A DNA stretch of 64,000 nucleotides, taken from contig JAFWVQ010000064.1 in NCBI GenBank assembly GCA_017523925.1, positions 1 through 64,000 on the forward strand, read 5' to 3'. A model generated the notes under the pieces. It ran no database searches. It saw nothing but the letters and a program-made list of their open reading frames with translations, and was not told the origin of the DNA. Every line of letters begins with the position of its first letter. Position 1 is the stretch's first letter. Both the position numbers and the translations under genes were made by a program. Of the stretch, positions 7,258 to 16,656 are shown piece by piece. This DNA is from Clostridia bacterium. GTDB lineage: Bacteria > Bacillota > Clostridia > Christensenellales > CAG-138.

Positions 7258-8207
7258 GCGCCGAAGTAGAAGTCATCCGCGGGCAGCTTGCCGCCGATGC
7301 TCTGGGGGTTCGCTTCGAAAAGCACGTTCAGCATACCCGAAACGGCCTTTTTCATATCGGCGCCGCCGATGAATTTGATGTTGCAATTCGGGATAGCCTT
7401 CTTTGCAAGACCCTCCTGGGGCAGGATCTCGGCCTCGGCGATCAGCTTCGCTGCCTCGTCCACCTTTTCATTAACGAACTTGGTGCTCGCTTCGTAATCC
7501 TTGATGAAGGTCTCGACAGCGGCTTTATTGGCTTCAACGAAAGCTTTTCTTGCAATAACAACGCCCTGAACGAGCTGCGCATCGGAAACCTTGTTCCACT
7601 CCTCGGTCAGATCGAGCGCAATGCGGAGCTTATCTGACTGATTCATCGCCGCGGTGACATTGGGCTGGGGCAGCATGCCGATATTCGCTTCGCCCGCCGC
7701 CATCATGGTTGCAAGCGCGGCGTGTTCGCCAACGTATTCGATCTCGGCGGTGACGTTGTTCTTCTGCATGAGGTAATTGAAAATGTATTCGGGAGTTGCG
7801 CCCTGGCCTGTGGCGTAAAGCTTCTTGCCGCTAAGATCGGCGAAGGAGTTGATCTCGCTGCCGTCCTCAAGGATGTACAGCACGCCGAGAGTGGCAACGC
7901 CGAGAACCACGACGTCGCCGTTCAGCTTATTGTAGAGGGTGGAGGCAAGATTGATCGGAACTGCCGCAACGTCCACGTCGCCGCTGATAAAGCGGGGCGC
8001 AAGCGCATCGGGCGAGGCCTCGATGGAGACCTTGTAGTGCGGATATTCGTCGCCGATGAGCTTGACCATGCCCATGCCGGTGGGACCCTTGAGCGCGGCG
8101 ATGCGAATATCTGTGTCCTGAGCCTTTTCCTGCTTCTTGCAGGCGGGAGCGGCGAAAACGGCCGCAAGCATCAGAACGGAAAGAACGATCGAAACAATTT
8201 TCTTCAT
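7254..8207 (-). CDS. ABC transporter substrate-binding lipoprotein (NMT1/SsuA-like)
   Basis: A 317-residue extracytoplasmic receptor. The N-terminus is a lipoprotein signal ending in the lipobox AAPAC (Cys about residue 23) followed by KKQEK. The mature part has the two-lobe pattern of NMT1/THI5-like and SsuA proteins: ALKGPTGMGMVKL, ISGDVDVAAVPINLAS, DLSGKKLYATGQGATPEY, AAGEANIGMLPQPNV. The ligand cannot be read from sequence: aliphatic sulfonates, thiamine precursors or another small organic acid are all possible. AAGGAG lies 10 nt before the ATG. It is the first gene of the operon. Confidence 0.9.
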   Translation of the reverse strand: MKKIVSIVLSVLMLAAVFAAPACKKQEKAQDTDIRIAALKGPTGMGMVKLIGDEYPHYKVSIEASPDALAPRFISGDVDVAAVPINLASTLYNKLNGDVVVLGVATLGVLYILEDGSEINSFADLSGKKLYATGQGATPEYIFNYLMQKNNVTAEIEYVGEHAALATMMAAGEANIGMLPQPNVTAAMNQSDKLRIALDLTEEWNKVSDAQLVQGVVIARKAFVEANKAAVETFIKDYEASTKFVNEKVDEAAKLIAEAEILPQEGLAKKAIPNCNIKFIGGADMKKAVSGMLNVLFEANPQSIGGKLPADDFYFGA

Positions 8208-8233
8208 TTTAGTTTTTCTCCTTGCTTTTGCAT

Positions 8234-8271
8234 TTGCGGCGCAAGCAGGCAGAGCACCGACTGCGCCGCAA
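8234..8271 (-). promoter_or_regulatory. 10-bp perfect hairpin in the ABC operon leader
   Basis: TTGCGGCGCA and TGCGCCGCAA pair perfectly around an 18-nt loop, between the promoter and the ribosome site of the binding-protein gene. It could slow or attenuate transcription or bind a regulator. No thiamine-pyrophosphate riboswitch motif is present. Confidence 0.5.
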
Positions 8272-8275
8272 GCAT

Positions 8276-8304
8276 ATTTTAGTCCAACTTATAAAAACTG
8301 TCAA
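8276..8304 (-). promoter_or_regulatory. Sigma-A promoter of the ABC importer operon
   Basis: TTGACA (8299-8304), 17-nt spacer, TAAAAT (8276-8281) on the minus strand. Confidence 0.8.
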
Positions 8305-8366
8305 CGGAGAAAAGGGGCAAATCTTGCGAAAAGCTCAAATATAATCCGCCTGCCCGCGCGAAAGCC

Positions 8367-10400
8367 TCATCGCCGCCCGCCGCGTCCGCTCCTTTTGCCG
8401 CCGGAGGGGCCGCCGCTTGAACGCGCATCTCCCCTGCCCTTCGTGCTTCGGCCGTTCGCCTTTGCGCGATCGGACTTCCTTCCGCGGCCGCTCTCATGCG
8501 CCGAGGCGCCGCGTTCGCGCGGATCGGGCTTTGCTCCCCGCCGCTCCCCGTGCGCTCCGCCGCCATCGCGGTCATCCGGAGGAACGAGGCAGTTTTTGCC
8601 GTAGCCGATCAGGTCGTCGCGGTCGACCATCCTGAGCGCCTCGCGGACGAGGGGACGGTTTTTCGGAATGAAATACTGCATCAGTGCGCGCTGCATCGCT
8701 TTTTCCTTCGGCGAGCGCGGGATATAGACCGGCTTCATCGTGCGCGGATCGAGGCCGGTGTAGAACATGCAGGTGGAAAGCGTTCCCGGAGTCGGGTAAA
8801 AATCCTGCACCTGCTCCGGGCGCTGCCCGCTCGATTTGAGATAGACGGCGAGCGCGATCGCGGAATTGAGCGTGCTGCCCGGGTGGCTGGACATGAAGTA
8901 CGGCACGATGTACTGCTCCATGCCGAGGCTTTTATTGAGCGCCATGTACTTTGCAGCAAACCGTTCGTACAGACCGCCGCCGGGCTTGTTCATGCACTCG
9001 AGCACGCCTTCGTCGATATGCTCCGGCGCTACCTTAAGCTGACCGCTGACATGGTGCTTGATCAGTTCGCGGATGAAGGTATCGTCCTTATCGTACATCA
9101 GATAGTCGTAGCGGATGCCGCTGCGAACGAAGACCTTTTTAACGCCGTCGAGCCTGCGCAGCTTGCGAAGCAGCTCCACGTAGTCGCGGTGGTCGACAGT
9201 CATATTCTTGCAGGGGGTGTAGCCGAGGCAGCTTTTATCCTTGCAAACGCCCTTTGTAAGCTGCTTTTTGCAGGCGGGAAAACGGAAATTCGCGGTCGGC
9301 CCGCCAACGTCGTGGATATAGCCCTTGAAATCTGGCTGGGCGATCAGCGCCTTTGCCTCCTCGATTAGCGAAGCATGGCTCCTCGCCTGAACAACGCGCC
9401 CTTGATGGAAGGTCAGCGCGCAGAACGCGCACTGGCCGTAGCAGCCGCGGCAGCTGACGAGCGAAAACTTCACCTCGTCGAGCGCGGGGATATGCTCCTT
9501 ATAGCTCGGGTGAGGCTGTCTGGTGTAGGGAAGCGCATAGACCTCGTCCAGCTCCTCGGTGGTCAGCGGCGGCGAGGGCGGGTTGACGACGAGGTATCTT
9601 TCGCCGTGCTTTTGAACGAGCCTTTCGCCGCTTATCGCGTCCTGCTCGCGGTACTGCGCCGTGAACGCCTCGCAGTACGCCTTTTTGTCATTCGAAACGC
9701 TTTCAAACGATGGTATCTCGCGGTATTCATACACACGCTCAAGATCGTTTGCAAGATACGCCGTGCCGGGGATATAGGTGATATCGTGAACGTTCAGCCC
9801 GCCGTCGAGCGCCTCGGCAAGATCGACCGTCTGCTTTTCGCCCATGCCGTAAACGAGAAGATCGGCGCCCGAGGAAACGAGCACCGAGGGTAGAACGCGG
9901 TCGCTCCAATAGTCGTAATGAGCGAATCTGCGAAGGCTTGCCTCGATGCCGCCGATCACGATGGGCATCTGAGCGCCGTAGGCCCTTCGAATGAGCGCGC
10001 AGTACGCATTCACGGCACGATCGGGGCGCTTCCCCGCCCTGCCGCCCGGGGTATATGCATCGCTCGTGCGCGGCTTTTTTGCAACGGTGTATTTATTCAC
10101 CATCGAATCCATATTGCCCGCATTCACGAGGAAGGCGAGCCGCGGCCTGCCGAACTCCGAAAGCGAAGCGGGGTTTTTCCAGTCCGGCTGAGCGATGATG
10201 CCCACGCTGTAGCCATGCGAAAGCAGCACGCGGCCGATTATCGCGGTTCCGAAGGAGGGATGATCGATATACGCATCGCCCGTAACTATCACAAAATCCG
10301 GGGTGCGCTTTCCGCATTGGGAATAGAGCTCATCCGCAGTCAGCGGAAGCGGCTCCCTTCCCGTATTCAGTTCGGTGGATACTGTTTTATTCGCCGCCAT
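8367..10400 (-). CDS. YgiQ family radical SAM protein
   Basis: A 677-residue cytosolic protein of the YgiQ (UPF0313) family, whose reaction is not established. It has the N-terminal YgiQ domain (ADELYSQCGKRTPDFVIVTGDAYIDHPSFG), then the radical SAM core with the 4Fe-4S motif CYGQCAFC followed by HQGR, and a C-terminal YgiQ-specific part (FYPTPGTLSTCMFYTGLDPRTM). From about residue 610 the sequence becomes a Gly/Arg/Ser/Lys-rich low-complexity tail (ending SGGKRSGRGGRR), as in other YgiQ members, and may bind RNA. ATG at 10400 follows GGAG. It stands alone between the ABC operon and sbcDC. Confidence 0.95.
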   Translation of the reverse strand: MAANKTVSTELNTGREPLPLTADELYSQCGKRTPDFVIVTGDAYIDHPSFGTAIIGRVLLSHGYSVGIIAQPDWKNPASLSEFGRPRLAFLVNAGNMDSMVNKYTVAKKPRTSDAYTPGGRAGKRPDRAVNAYCALIRRAYGAQMPIVIGGIEASLRRFAHYDYWSDRVLPSVLVSSGADLLVYGMGEKQTVDLAEALDGGLNVHDITYIPGTAYLANDLERVYEYREIPSFESVSNDKKAYCEAFTAQYREQDAISGERLVQKHGERYLVVNPPSPPLTTEELDEVYALPYTRQPHPSYKEHIPALDEVKFSLVSCRGCYGQCAFCALTFHQGRVVQARSHASLIEEAKALIAQPDFKGYIHDVGGPTANFRFPACKKQLTKGVCKDKSCLGYTPCKNMTVDHRDYVELLRKLRRLDGVKKVFVRSGIRYDYLMYDKDDTFIRELIKHHVSGQLKVAPEHIDEGVLECMNKPGGGLYERFAAKYMALNKSLGMEQYIVPYFMSSHPGSTLNSAIALAVYLKSSGQRPEQVQDFYPTPGTLSTCMFYTGLDPRTMKPVYIPRSPKEKAMQRALMQYFIPKNRPLVREALRMVDRDDLIGYGKNCLVPPDDRDGGGAHGERRGAKPDPRERGASAHESGRGRKSDRAKANGRSTKGRGDARSSGGPSGGKRSGRGGRR

Positions 10401-10445
10401 GTAGGCTCCGTTCGTTTTTTATTCCGATTTGGTCGGGTTCTGTAT

Positions 10446-10478
10446 GTTTGGTTCGTTCGGACGGTTTGGTTCGTTCGG
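10446..10478. repeat. Two direct copies of a 15-bp repeat upstream of the YgiQ gene
   Basis: GTTTGGTTCGTTCGG occurs at 10446-10460 and 10464-10478 (18-bp period) in the gap 10401-10590 between sbcC and the YgiQ gene. The gap is otherwise featureless. It may be simple-sequence slippage or a regulator site. Confidence 0.5.
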
Positions 10479-10590
10479 TCGTGTTCTTTGCGGTTCAGTC
10501 CGCTCACGTTCGCGCCTTTTAAAGATGGGTTTCGGTTTTCCTCCCGAAAAAACCCGCACAAGCAGGTTTTTGCGCCTCGGCACGCCCGGA

Positions 10591-13377
10591 TCAGTACTCG
10601 ATCCGGACGCTGCTGCCCTTGCCCCTTGTTTTTGTTACGATGATCTTGCGGTCGATCTGCTGCAGCTCGCTTATATGCGAGATTATACCTACAAGGCGCT
10701 CCGAGCCCGCAAGCTCCTCGAGCGTTCTGATCGCCATTCGAAGCGACTCGTCGTCGAGCGAGCCGAAGCCCTCGTCGACGAAAAGCGTGTCGAGCCTGAT
10801 GCCGCCCGACGAGGATTGGATCGCATCCGAAAAGCCGAGCGCAAGCGCGAGCGCCGCCTTGAACGATTCGCCGCCAGAGAGGGAGCGTGCATCCCATTCC
10901 ACGAATCGGCCGTTCTCATCGAGGCCGCCATCGTGGTCGATAACGTTCAATTCAAGCCCGCTCTTGCCCCGCAGATCATCAGCGGTTTTTTTGCGCACGA
11001 GCTCATACTGACCTCCGCTCATCGCCATCAGCCTTACATTCGCGCGCGCGATGATATGCTCGAAGAAGCGCGTTTGAACGTAGGTTTCAAGCGAGATCTT
11101 TTCCTTGCCCTTGAGCGTTCCGCTCGCGGTTTCGGCAAGCTCGGTCACGAGTATCCGTTTTTCCTCGAGCATTTCAAGCTCGGCGGCGCTGTCGGTGAGT
11201 TCGGCATGGATAAGCCTGTTTGCGGCAATATCAGCGCCAACTTCATCGATGCCGCCGTTCAGCAGATCGATCTCACCATCAAGCGCATCCATGCGAAGCA
11301 GTATCGCCTCGCGGTCCGGCGCCTGCTCGCCGCTGAGCTGATCGGAGAGCTGGTTTATCCTGCCGCATATTTCGGCAAGCTTGGTTCTGTAATCCTCCTG
11401 AGCGCTCGCCGCGCTGTCGATCGCTGCCTTGATGCTCGAAGCCTCTTCCCTGAGGCGGGCGATCTCCTTCTCCGCCGCAAGCTTGCTTTCAAAGCTCAGC
11501 TTGCCCGCGTATTCGGCGATCTGCTTTTCAAGATTTGCGATCGCTTCCGCCGCTGCGGCGCGGTCGGTTTCATTCGACCTCAGCTTCAGCTCGAGTTCGC
11601 CGAGCTCCGCTTCAAGATCGGGCAGTTTTTCGTCTATCTGCTGCTTTCTTTGCTCTCTGCGCTCCTCCTCCGCGATATCCCGTTCGAGCTCGCCGAGCCT
11701 TTCGGCAACGGCGCGGAGCCGCTTTTCGAGCTCCTCGCTCATGCGCTCGGGTTCATCGCTCAAAGAGAGCTCACGAGCGTTCTTTTTCAGCTCCTCGAGC
11801 ATGCTGTCGCGTCGTGCGCCGAGGTTTCCTGCCGTTTGCGCCGCCTGCGAAGCACGCTCCTCCGCCGCATCCGCAGCCGCTTTTGCCTCCTCCAGTGCGG
11901 CCTCGGTCGGTGCGTTTTCCGAGAGCCTTGCAAGCATGCTTTCGTGCACGGCGGAGCCGCACACGGGGCAGATATCGCCCTCCTTGAGGGTGGAGGCGAG
12001 TATGCCCGCCTGCTCCCGAAGGAAGGTCTCGTTCATGGTTTCATACTCTGTATTCGCCGCCTTCGAGCCCGCTATTGCTCTTTCGAACGCTTCGCACGCC
12101 TCGACGCACTGCCTTTCGAGCGCTTCAAGCTCGGCGGTGCGCCTTCTAAGCGAGAGCAGATCGCGCTGCTCCTCCTCGGCGTTTTCAAGCTCGTTTTTCA
12201 GCTTTTCCCTGTTCTCTCCTGCGTTTTCAAGCTGCCTGCGTTCCTCCTTGAGCTCGGCGTTCTCAGCCACGAGCCGCTCATGTGTCCCGCGAAGCGCGGC
12301 CGAGTCCGAGTCAAGCTGCTCGACCGCCCTGCGTTTGGCGGCAAGCTCCGCGCTTTTTGCTTCCTTAGCATCATACTCTGGAAGCAGTGTCTCGACGGAG
12401 GCGGCCTTATTCAGCAGCGTTTCGCCCTCGCTCTCACGCGCTCTTGCAAGCTCGAGCGCACGCGCTGCGGCATCCAGGCTCTGCTGCGCCTGTGCCTTCT
12501 CTTCTTCTGCCTCGCTCAGCCTGCGCGCGGCGTCCTCATAGCTTTCCGCACGGGCGAGCGCCTGCTTTTCGGCATCGAGCGCAGCGCCCTTTTCGGCTCT
12601 TTGCTTCTTCAGCTCGCTGCTGCGTGCTTCGAGCGAATCGATCAGTCGGGAAAGCACCTCTGCGGCCGCAAGCGGACGGTACGGATCCGCCTTCGCCGTT
12701 TCAAGCTCACCGTGCAGCTCATGCTCCTCGGGGCAGGCTATGCGCGAAGCAAGCGAGCCGATGCTCTTCAGCTTTTCATCGTGCTCGGTTTCGGCTTTCT
12801 TGGCGGCCTGCTGAAGTTTTTCCTGAAATGCGTTGTAATACTCGGTTTTAAAGAGCTTGCGGAAGATCTCCTGCCTTGCCTTCGTATCAGCGGAGAGCAG
12901 CTTTCTGAATTCGCCCTGCGCCAGCATCGCAAGCTGCGAAAACTGGTCTCTGTCTATTCCAAGGATGTTCTTTATCTCTGTATTGACGGGTTTTTTGCCC
13001 GAAACGACCCTTCCGTCCGGCATGGTCAGCTCGGATTTATCCGGAAAGCTCTTTTTGACGCTGCCGTCCGCATTATTCAGCGTGCAGGCAGGGCGCCTTG
13101 CAACGGTGTATATCTTGCCGGCATATTCAAAGGTGAACTTCACCTCGGTCGGCACGCTGTCGTCCGCATGCTCACAGCGCAGCATACTCGGCTTGCGCTC
13201 ATTTCCGCTCGGCTCGCCGAACAGCGCGAAGGTTATCGCGTCGAAGAGGGCCGTTTTGCCAGATCCCGTTACGCCGGTTATAAGGAAAAGACCGCTTTTC
13301 CCGAATTTTTCAAAGTCCACCTGTTCGCGCTCCGCGTATGAGATGAAGGCGGACATTTCAAGCTTTATTGGTCTCAT
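10591..13377 (-). CDS. sbcC: Exonuclease SbcC (Rad50-like ATPase)
   Basis: The ATPase partner of SbcD in a nuclease that opens DNA hairpins and processes double-strand ends. At 928 residues it has the expected split ABC head and long coiled-coil. The N-terminal Walker A is GVTGSGKTALFDAI (about residue 35), coiled coil covers about 170-750, a zinc hook CPVCG sits near the middle, and the C-terminal head has the signature LSGGESF and Walker B TLFVDEGFGSLD. ATG at 13377 overlaps the sbcD stop by 4 nt. A 970-codon open frame on the opposite strand is a composition artefact of this gene. Confidence 0.96.
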   Translation of the reverse strand: MRPIKLEMSAFISYAEREQVDFEKFGKSGLFLITGVTGSGKTALFDAITFALFGEPSGNERKPSMLRCEHADDSVPTEVKFTFEYAGKIYTVARRPACTLNNADGSVKKSFPDKSELTMPDGRVVSGKKPVNTEIKNILGIDRDQFSQLAMLAQGEFRKLLSADTKARQEIFRKLFKTEYYNAFQEKLQQAAKKAETEHDEKLKSIGSLASRIACPEEHELHGELETAKADPYRPLAAAEVLSRLIDSLEARSSELKKQRAEKGAALDAEKQALARAESYEDAARRLSEAEEEKAQAQQSLDAAARALELARARESEGETLLNKAASVETLLPEYDAKEAKSAELAAKRRAVEQLDSDSAALRGTHERLVAENAELKEERRQLENAGENREKLKNELENAEEEQRDLLSLRRRTAELEALERQCVEACEAFERAIAGSKAANTEYETMNETFLREQAGILASTLKEGDICPVCGSAVHESMLARLSENAPTEAALEEAKAAADAAEERASQAAQTAGNLGARRDSMLEELKKNARELSLSDEPERMSEELEKRLRAVAERLGELERDIAEEERREQRKQQIDEKLPDLEAELGELELKLRSNETDRAAAAEAIANLEKQIAEYAGKLSFESKLAAEKEIARLREEASSIKAAIDSAASAQEDYRTKLAEICGRINQLSDQLSGEQAPDREAILLRMDALDGEIDLLNGGIDEVGADIAANRLIHAELTDSAAELEMLEEKRILVTELAETASGTLKGKEKISLETYVQTRFFEHIIARANVRLMAMSGGQYELVRKKTADDLRGKSGLELNVIDHDGGLDENGRFVEWDARSLSGGESFKAALALALGFSDAIQSSSGGIRLDTLFVDEGFGSLDDESLRMAIRTLEELAGSERLVGIISHISELQQIDRKIIVTKTRGKGSSVRIEY

Positions 13378-14513
13378 TCCTCTGCCCCCCAGATCCCTTC
13401 GATAATGTTTTGGGCGAATTCCCTCTGCTGTGCGCTCATCGGCCTGTTGAACTGCAATTCAAACAGCTCGGCGAATATCTCGATCGGCGCTTTGCTTTCA
13501 ACGTCCTCGGCGCCGTCTATCTCGGCATTGAGCTTGGTTCGCCTGTTGTCGTAGTCGACCCCCAGTACGTTCGGATAGACAGAGCGCAGCTTTGAGATCA
13601 CATAGGGGGTGAACTCCTCGTCGGTCAGAACGACTTGCAGATAGTCATCCACTTTGGTGGAGGAAACATAGCTTTTTGCCGTCAGCTCCATATAGGTGCC
13701 TGTGATAGTGCGCATATCGCGCAGCGGCACGAGCGGAATCTCCCTAAGCCGCATTTCGCCCTTTTGCGCGAGCTCGAGCACGGTTATGGATTTTTTATGG
13801 TTTTCCTCGGATATCGAGTATTTAAGAGGCGTTCCGCAATAGCGCAGCTTCCCGCCCGGCCCAAGACTCTGGGGCGCGTGCAGATGCCCGAGCGCAACGT
13901 AGTCGAAGGCTTCGAAAGCCTCCGCATCCACGTTCTCGAGGCCGCCCGCCATGCTCTCCTCGGAATCCGAGCGAACGGCGCCGGTTATGTGCTGATGCGC
14001 CACGATCAGGTTGCGTTCGCCCGCATTCAGTTCGATGTTTGAAAGCGCGGCCTTCAGCGCGTCGTTATACGAGTTTATCTCCGTATCGGGGAAGAAGCTA
14101 CGCACGTAGGCGGGTTTTATGAACGGGAGCAGCCAGAAATTGACCGCGCCGAATTCATCATCAAGGCGGATCGGCTCGAGGCTGCCGTCATAGATCCTTG
14201 AGATATGTATCCCGCTTCGCTCGATCAGGCGCGAGGCGAACGAGAGGCGCTCCGCGGAATCATGGTTTCCGCTGACGATGAATACCCTTATGCTTCGCCG
14301 AGCCAATTCGAATAGAAACGAGTCCAGCAGCTGTATCGCTTCGCCGCCGGGAACGGATTTATCATACACGTCCCCCGCTATGATGAGCGCCTGCGGCTTC
14401 TCCTCATCCACCGCGTCGAGAACGCGATCGAGGATATACTGCTGATCCTCGAGCATGCTGTAGCCCTTGATACGCTTTCCAAGATGCAGATCCGAGAGAT
14501 GGAATATCTTCAT
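13374..14513 (-). CDS. sbcD: Exonuclease subunit SbcD (Mre11-like)
   Basis: A metallophosphoesterase nuclease acting with SbcC. The 379-residue protein carries the Mn-binding motifs in order: SDLHLGK, IIAGDVYD, VSGNHDS, and later VAHQH and ALGHLHAPQ. I chose ATG at 14513 because the canonical N-terminus MKIFHLSDLHLG begins there and GGAG lies 5 nt upstream; the frame is open further upstream but without family similarity. It is co-transcribed with sbcC (ATGA overlap). Confidence 0.95.
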   Translation of the reverse strand: MKIFHLSDLHLGKRIKGYSMLEDQQYILDRVLDAVDEEKPQALIIAGDVYDKSVPGGEAIQLLDSFLFELARRSIRVFIVSGNHDSAERLSFASRLIERSGIHISRIYDGSLEPIRLDDEFGAVNFWLLPFIKPAYVRSFFPDTEINSYNDALKAALSNIELNAGERNLIVAHQHITGAVRSDSEESMAGGLENVDAEAFEAFDYVALGHLHAPQSLGPGGKLRYCGTPLKYSISEENHKKSITVLELAQKGEMRLREIPLVPLRDMRTITGTYMELTAKSYVSSTKVDDYLQVVLTDEEFTPYVISKLRSVYPNVLGVDYDNRRTKLNAEIDGAEDVESKAPIEIFAELFELQFNRPMSAQQREFAQNIIEGIWGAEE

Positions 14514-14724
14514 GCCGTCTCCTATAATAAGAATAAAATGTGTTTGTGCGCCGTGGAAGCTTATTTCCCGCGTCATAGATAATGCTTTTTGCAGGCGATC
14601 CCGTTTGCGGGCGAAAGGCTCCGCCGCAGCACAAAGCAGCGGCTGATGCATCATGCCGACCCGCGAACGGTTCGAACGCTTGCGCTGTCGTCCTACGCGC
14701 CTTCGAGCGATTTTTGATAAGCTT

Positions 14725-15957
14725 TCAGCTGTAAACAGCGATGGTCAGCGCGATATAAGTCACTAGGATGCAGGTGAGTATGACCGCCTGCTTCAAACGA
14801 TGCTCCGCGATCAGGCCCACGAACTCTCGCACGGCGGCATTCGGCCAGAAGTACCATTTTGTGGCGGCTCCGACTCCTATGGCGCGGATCTTGACGCGGC
14901 GGGCGCAGATGCCGCTTCTGAAAACGTGGTAATTTGATGTGGCGTAGGCGACCTTCGTTTCATTTGAAAATTTGCCCCTCTCGCTGCGCTCCGCGATCTT
15001 TTCCTTGGAGAAGCGCATATTCTGGATCGTATCGCGCGAGCGGTCCTCCATAACTATGCTGCTCTTGGGTATGCCCTGCTCGATAAGATAGCGCGTCATA
15101 GCGAGGCTTTCGGAATTCGCCTCAACGTCGCCCTTTCCGCCCGAGGTGATGAAGATGAGCTCCTTCCCCGTTTCCGCCTTCTGCTGCTTGTAGAAGGCGA
15201 TCGCGCGGTCGATGCGGCTTTTAAGCAGCGGGGTCGGTGTGCCGTCCTTCCTGAGTCCGCAGCCGAGCACGATAAGATAGTCCCGATCGAGGGGCGCCTT
15301 ATAGCGCACCACGATGATGTTTGCGATGATCGAGCCAATGAGCATGCATTCGAAATAGAGATAGAACGCGGCAAAGACGTTTGCAAAAAGGTCGTGCCTC
15401 ATCACCTCCGTCCGGCTGCCGCTTGCATAGCGATCGTAAAAGTAGAGGAAGAGCTCGCCCGCAACGAGCATCAGCGAAAGGATGATCCCGAGCGCGTTTA
15501 CAAAGCGCTTGCGCTCGTGCATAAGCAGCGAGATATTCGAAACAAAGAGCAGAACGGAGAATACGAGTATGAAGGGTATGGAGAAGAGCATGTAGTTTTT
15601 GGCGGAGTTCACAAGGATATGCGGTATCTCATTCACAGTGTAAACGCCCGGGAAGCGGATAACGCGCACGAGGACCACGACGCACGTCAGAAGGACCGAA
15701 GAAAGAAACAGCGCAAAGCCTATGTAGTATATCGTGTTGTAGGAATACGGATTGTATCGAAGCTGCTCCACGAAAGCCCAGATCAGCGAAGCGACCACGA
15801 CCGCAAGCAGTGCGATGGTCAGAATAAACAGCGGCACGATGTTATTTTCCGCGCCGCCGATATGCAAAAGCCCCGCTGCCGCTGCGGCAGCGAGCACGAC
15901 GGGTATCAGAAACAGAAGCTTCGGTTTTTTATCCCTTGAATCAAATTCTATCCTCAT
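14725..15957 (-). CDS. DUF218 (YdcF/SanA-like) membrane protein
   Basis: A 410-residue integral membrane protein. The first about 215 residues hold roughly six hydrophobic segments. They are followed by a DUF218 domain of the YdcF/SanA/ElyC type (YLIVLGCGLRKDGTPTPLLKSRIDRA, FITSGGKG, ESLAMTRYLIEQGI, EDRSRDTIQNM, ATSNYHVFRSG) and a last C-terminal helix. DUF218 proteins act in envelope processes, but their chemistry is unclear. The same multi-helix plus DUF218 layout is common in Gram-positives. It overlaps the HD-hydrolase gene by 17 nt, so they are probably coupled. Confidence 0.88.
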   Translation of the reverse strand: MRIEFDSRDKKPKLLFLIPVVLAAAAAAGLLHIGGAENNIVPLFILTIALLAVVVASLIWAFVEQLRYNPYSYNTIYYIGFALFLSSVLLTCVVVLVRVIRFPGVYTVNEIPHILVNSAKNYMLFSIPFILVFSVLLFVSNISLLMHERKRFVNALGIILSLMLVAGELFLYFYDRYASGSRTEVMRHDLFANVFAAFYLYFECMLIGSIIANIIVVRYKAPLDRDYLIVLGCGLRKDGTPTPLLKSRIDRAIAFYKQQKAETGKELIFITSGGKGDVEANSESLAMTRYLIEQGIPKSSIVMEDRSRDTIQNMRFSKEKIAERSERGKFSNETKVAYATSNYHVFRSGICARRVKIRAIGVGAATKWYFWPNAAVREFVGLIAEHRLKQAVILTCILVTYIALTIAVYS

Positions 15958-16546
15958 TTGGTTTCGTTTGATCCTCCCCGAAGATATCGTCGATGAGCGC
16001 GCTGAACTCCTTCCATGCGTCGTATCCGCTCAGCTCCGAAAGCAGCTCGCGGATCGAGCGATAGTACCACGCATGCTGCTTGGGGTCGCGCTGGTTGAAA
16101 TTATTGAATACCTCCGTGCCGCAGCGGCAAAAAGCTCGGTGTATGCCGCGCAGATTGGAGAGCTTATCGCCGAGCCAAACGTACTTAACGCCGATATCAC
16201 CTGCGTTTTTGAGCTCCTCGAGCGATTCCTCCTTGCGGATGCGCCAGCTCTCGGCCTTTGGCACGTCCGGCCTTTTGTTTTCGGTTTCGGACGCAACGAG
16301 CGCGGCTGTGCGCTCGCCGAAAAGCGCGCTTATCTCTTCCTGCGTGGCCGTGGTGTCCTCAACGGTATCATGCAGAAGCGCCGCTGCAAGCACCTCCTCA
16401 TCCGAAGTCATGGTTGAAACTATCAGCGCGACCTCGATCGGATGAAGAATGTATGGGGCGGAATCGATCTTGCGCACTGCGCCGCAGTGCTTTTCAAGGG
16501 CGAACGCAAGCGCCTTTTCAAACAGACTCATTTCAGCTTGTTTCAT
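15941..16546 (-). CDS. HD-domain hydrolase, (p)ppGpp hydrolase-like
   Basis: A 201-residue cytosolic protein resembling the hydrolase half of RelA/SpoT and stand-alone Mesh1-type enzymes. The HD pattern is visible: ILHPIEVALI, AAALLHDTVEDT (His-Asp pair), and GDKLSNLRGI near residue 130. Synthetase sequences are absent. ATG at 16546 is chosen because GGAGG precedes it by 5 nt; a TTG at 16558 lies inside that ribosome site. It may degrade alarmone or another 3'-pyrophosphorylated nucleotide; the substrate is inferred only from family resemblance. Confidence 0.85.
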   Translation of the reverse strand: MKQAEMSLFEKALAFALEKHCGAVRKIDSAPYILHPIEVALIVSTMTSDEEVLAAALLHDTVEDTTATQEEISALFGERTAALVASETENKRPDVPKAESWRIRKEESLEELKNAGDIGVKYVWLGDKLSNLRGIHRAFCRCGTEVFNNFNQRDPKQHAWYYRSIRELLSELSGYDAWKEFSALIDDIFGEDQTKPNEDRI

Positions 16547-16656
16547 TTCGGCCTCCAAAGCTATGGTTGATCTTAACTTCTATTCAATGCCGTTCAATAC
16601 CGTCCGTCAGCGTGATGCCTTACAAGGATCGGCTTAAATGCCCGCTGCTTTCGGCA

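Noticed and set aside
8208-8300. Thiamine-pyrophosphate riboswitch before the ThiXYZ-like operon
   Set aside because: Neither CTGAGA nor ACCTGAT core motifs are present.
10429-13341. 970-codon open frame on the plus strand opposite sbcC
   Set aside because: No ribosome site or family motifs; it is the reverse-strand shadow of a GC-rich coding gene.
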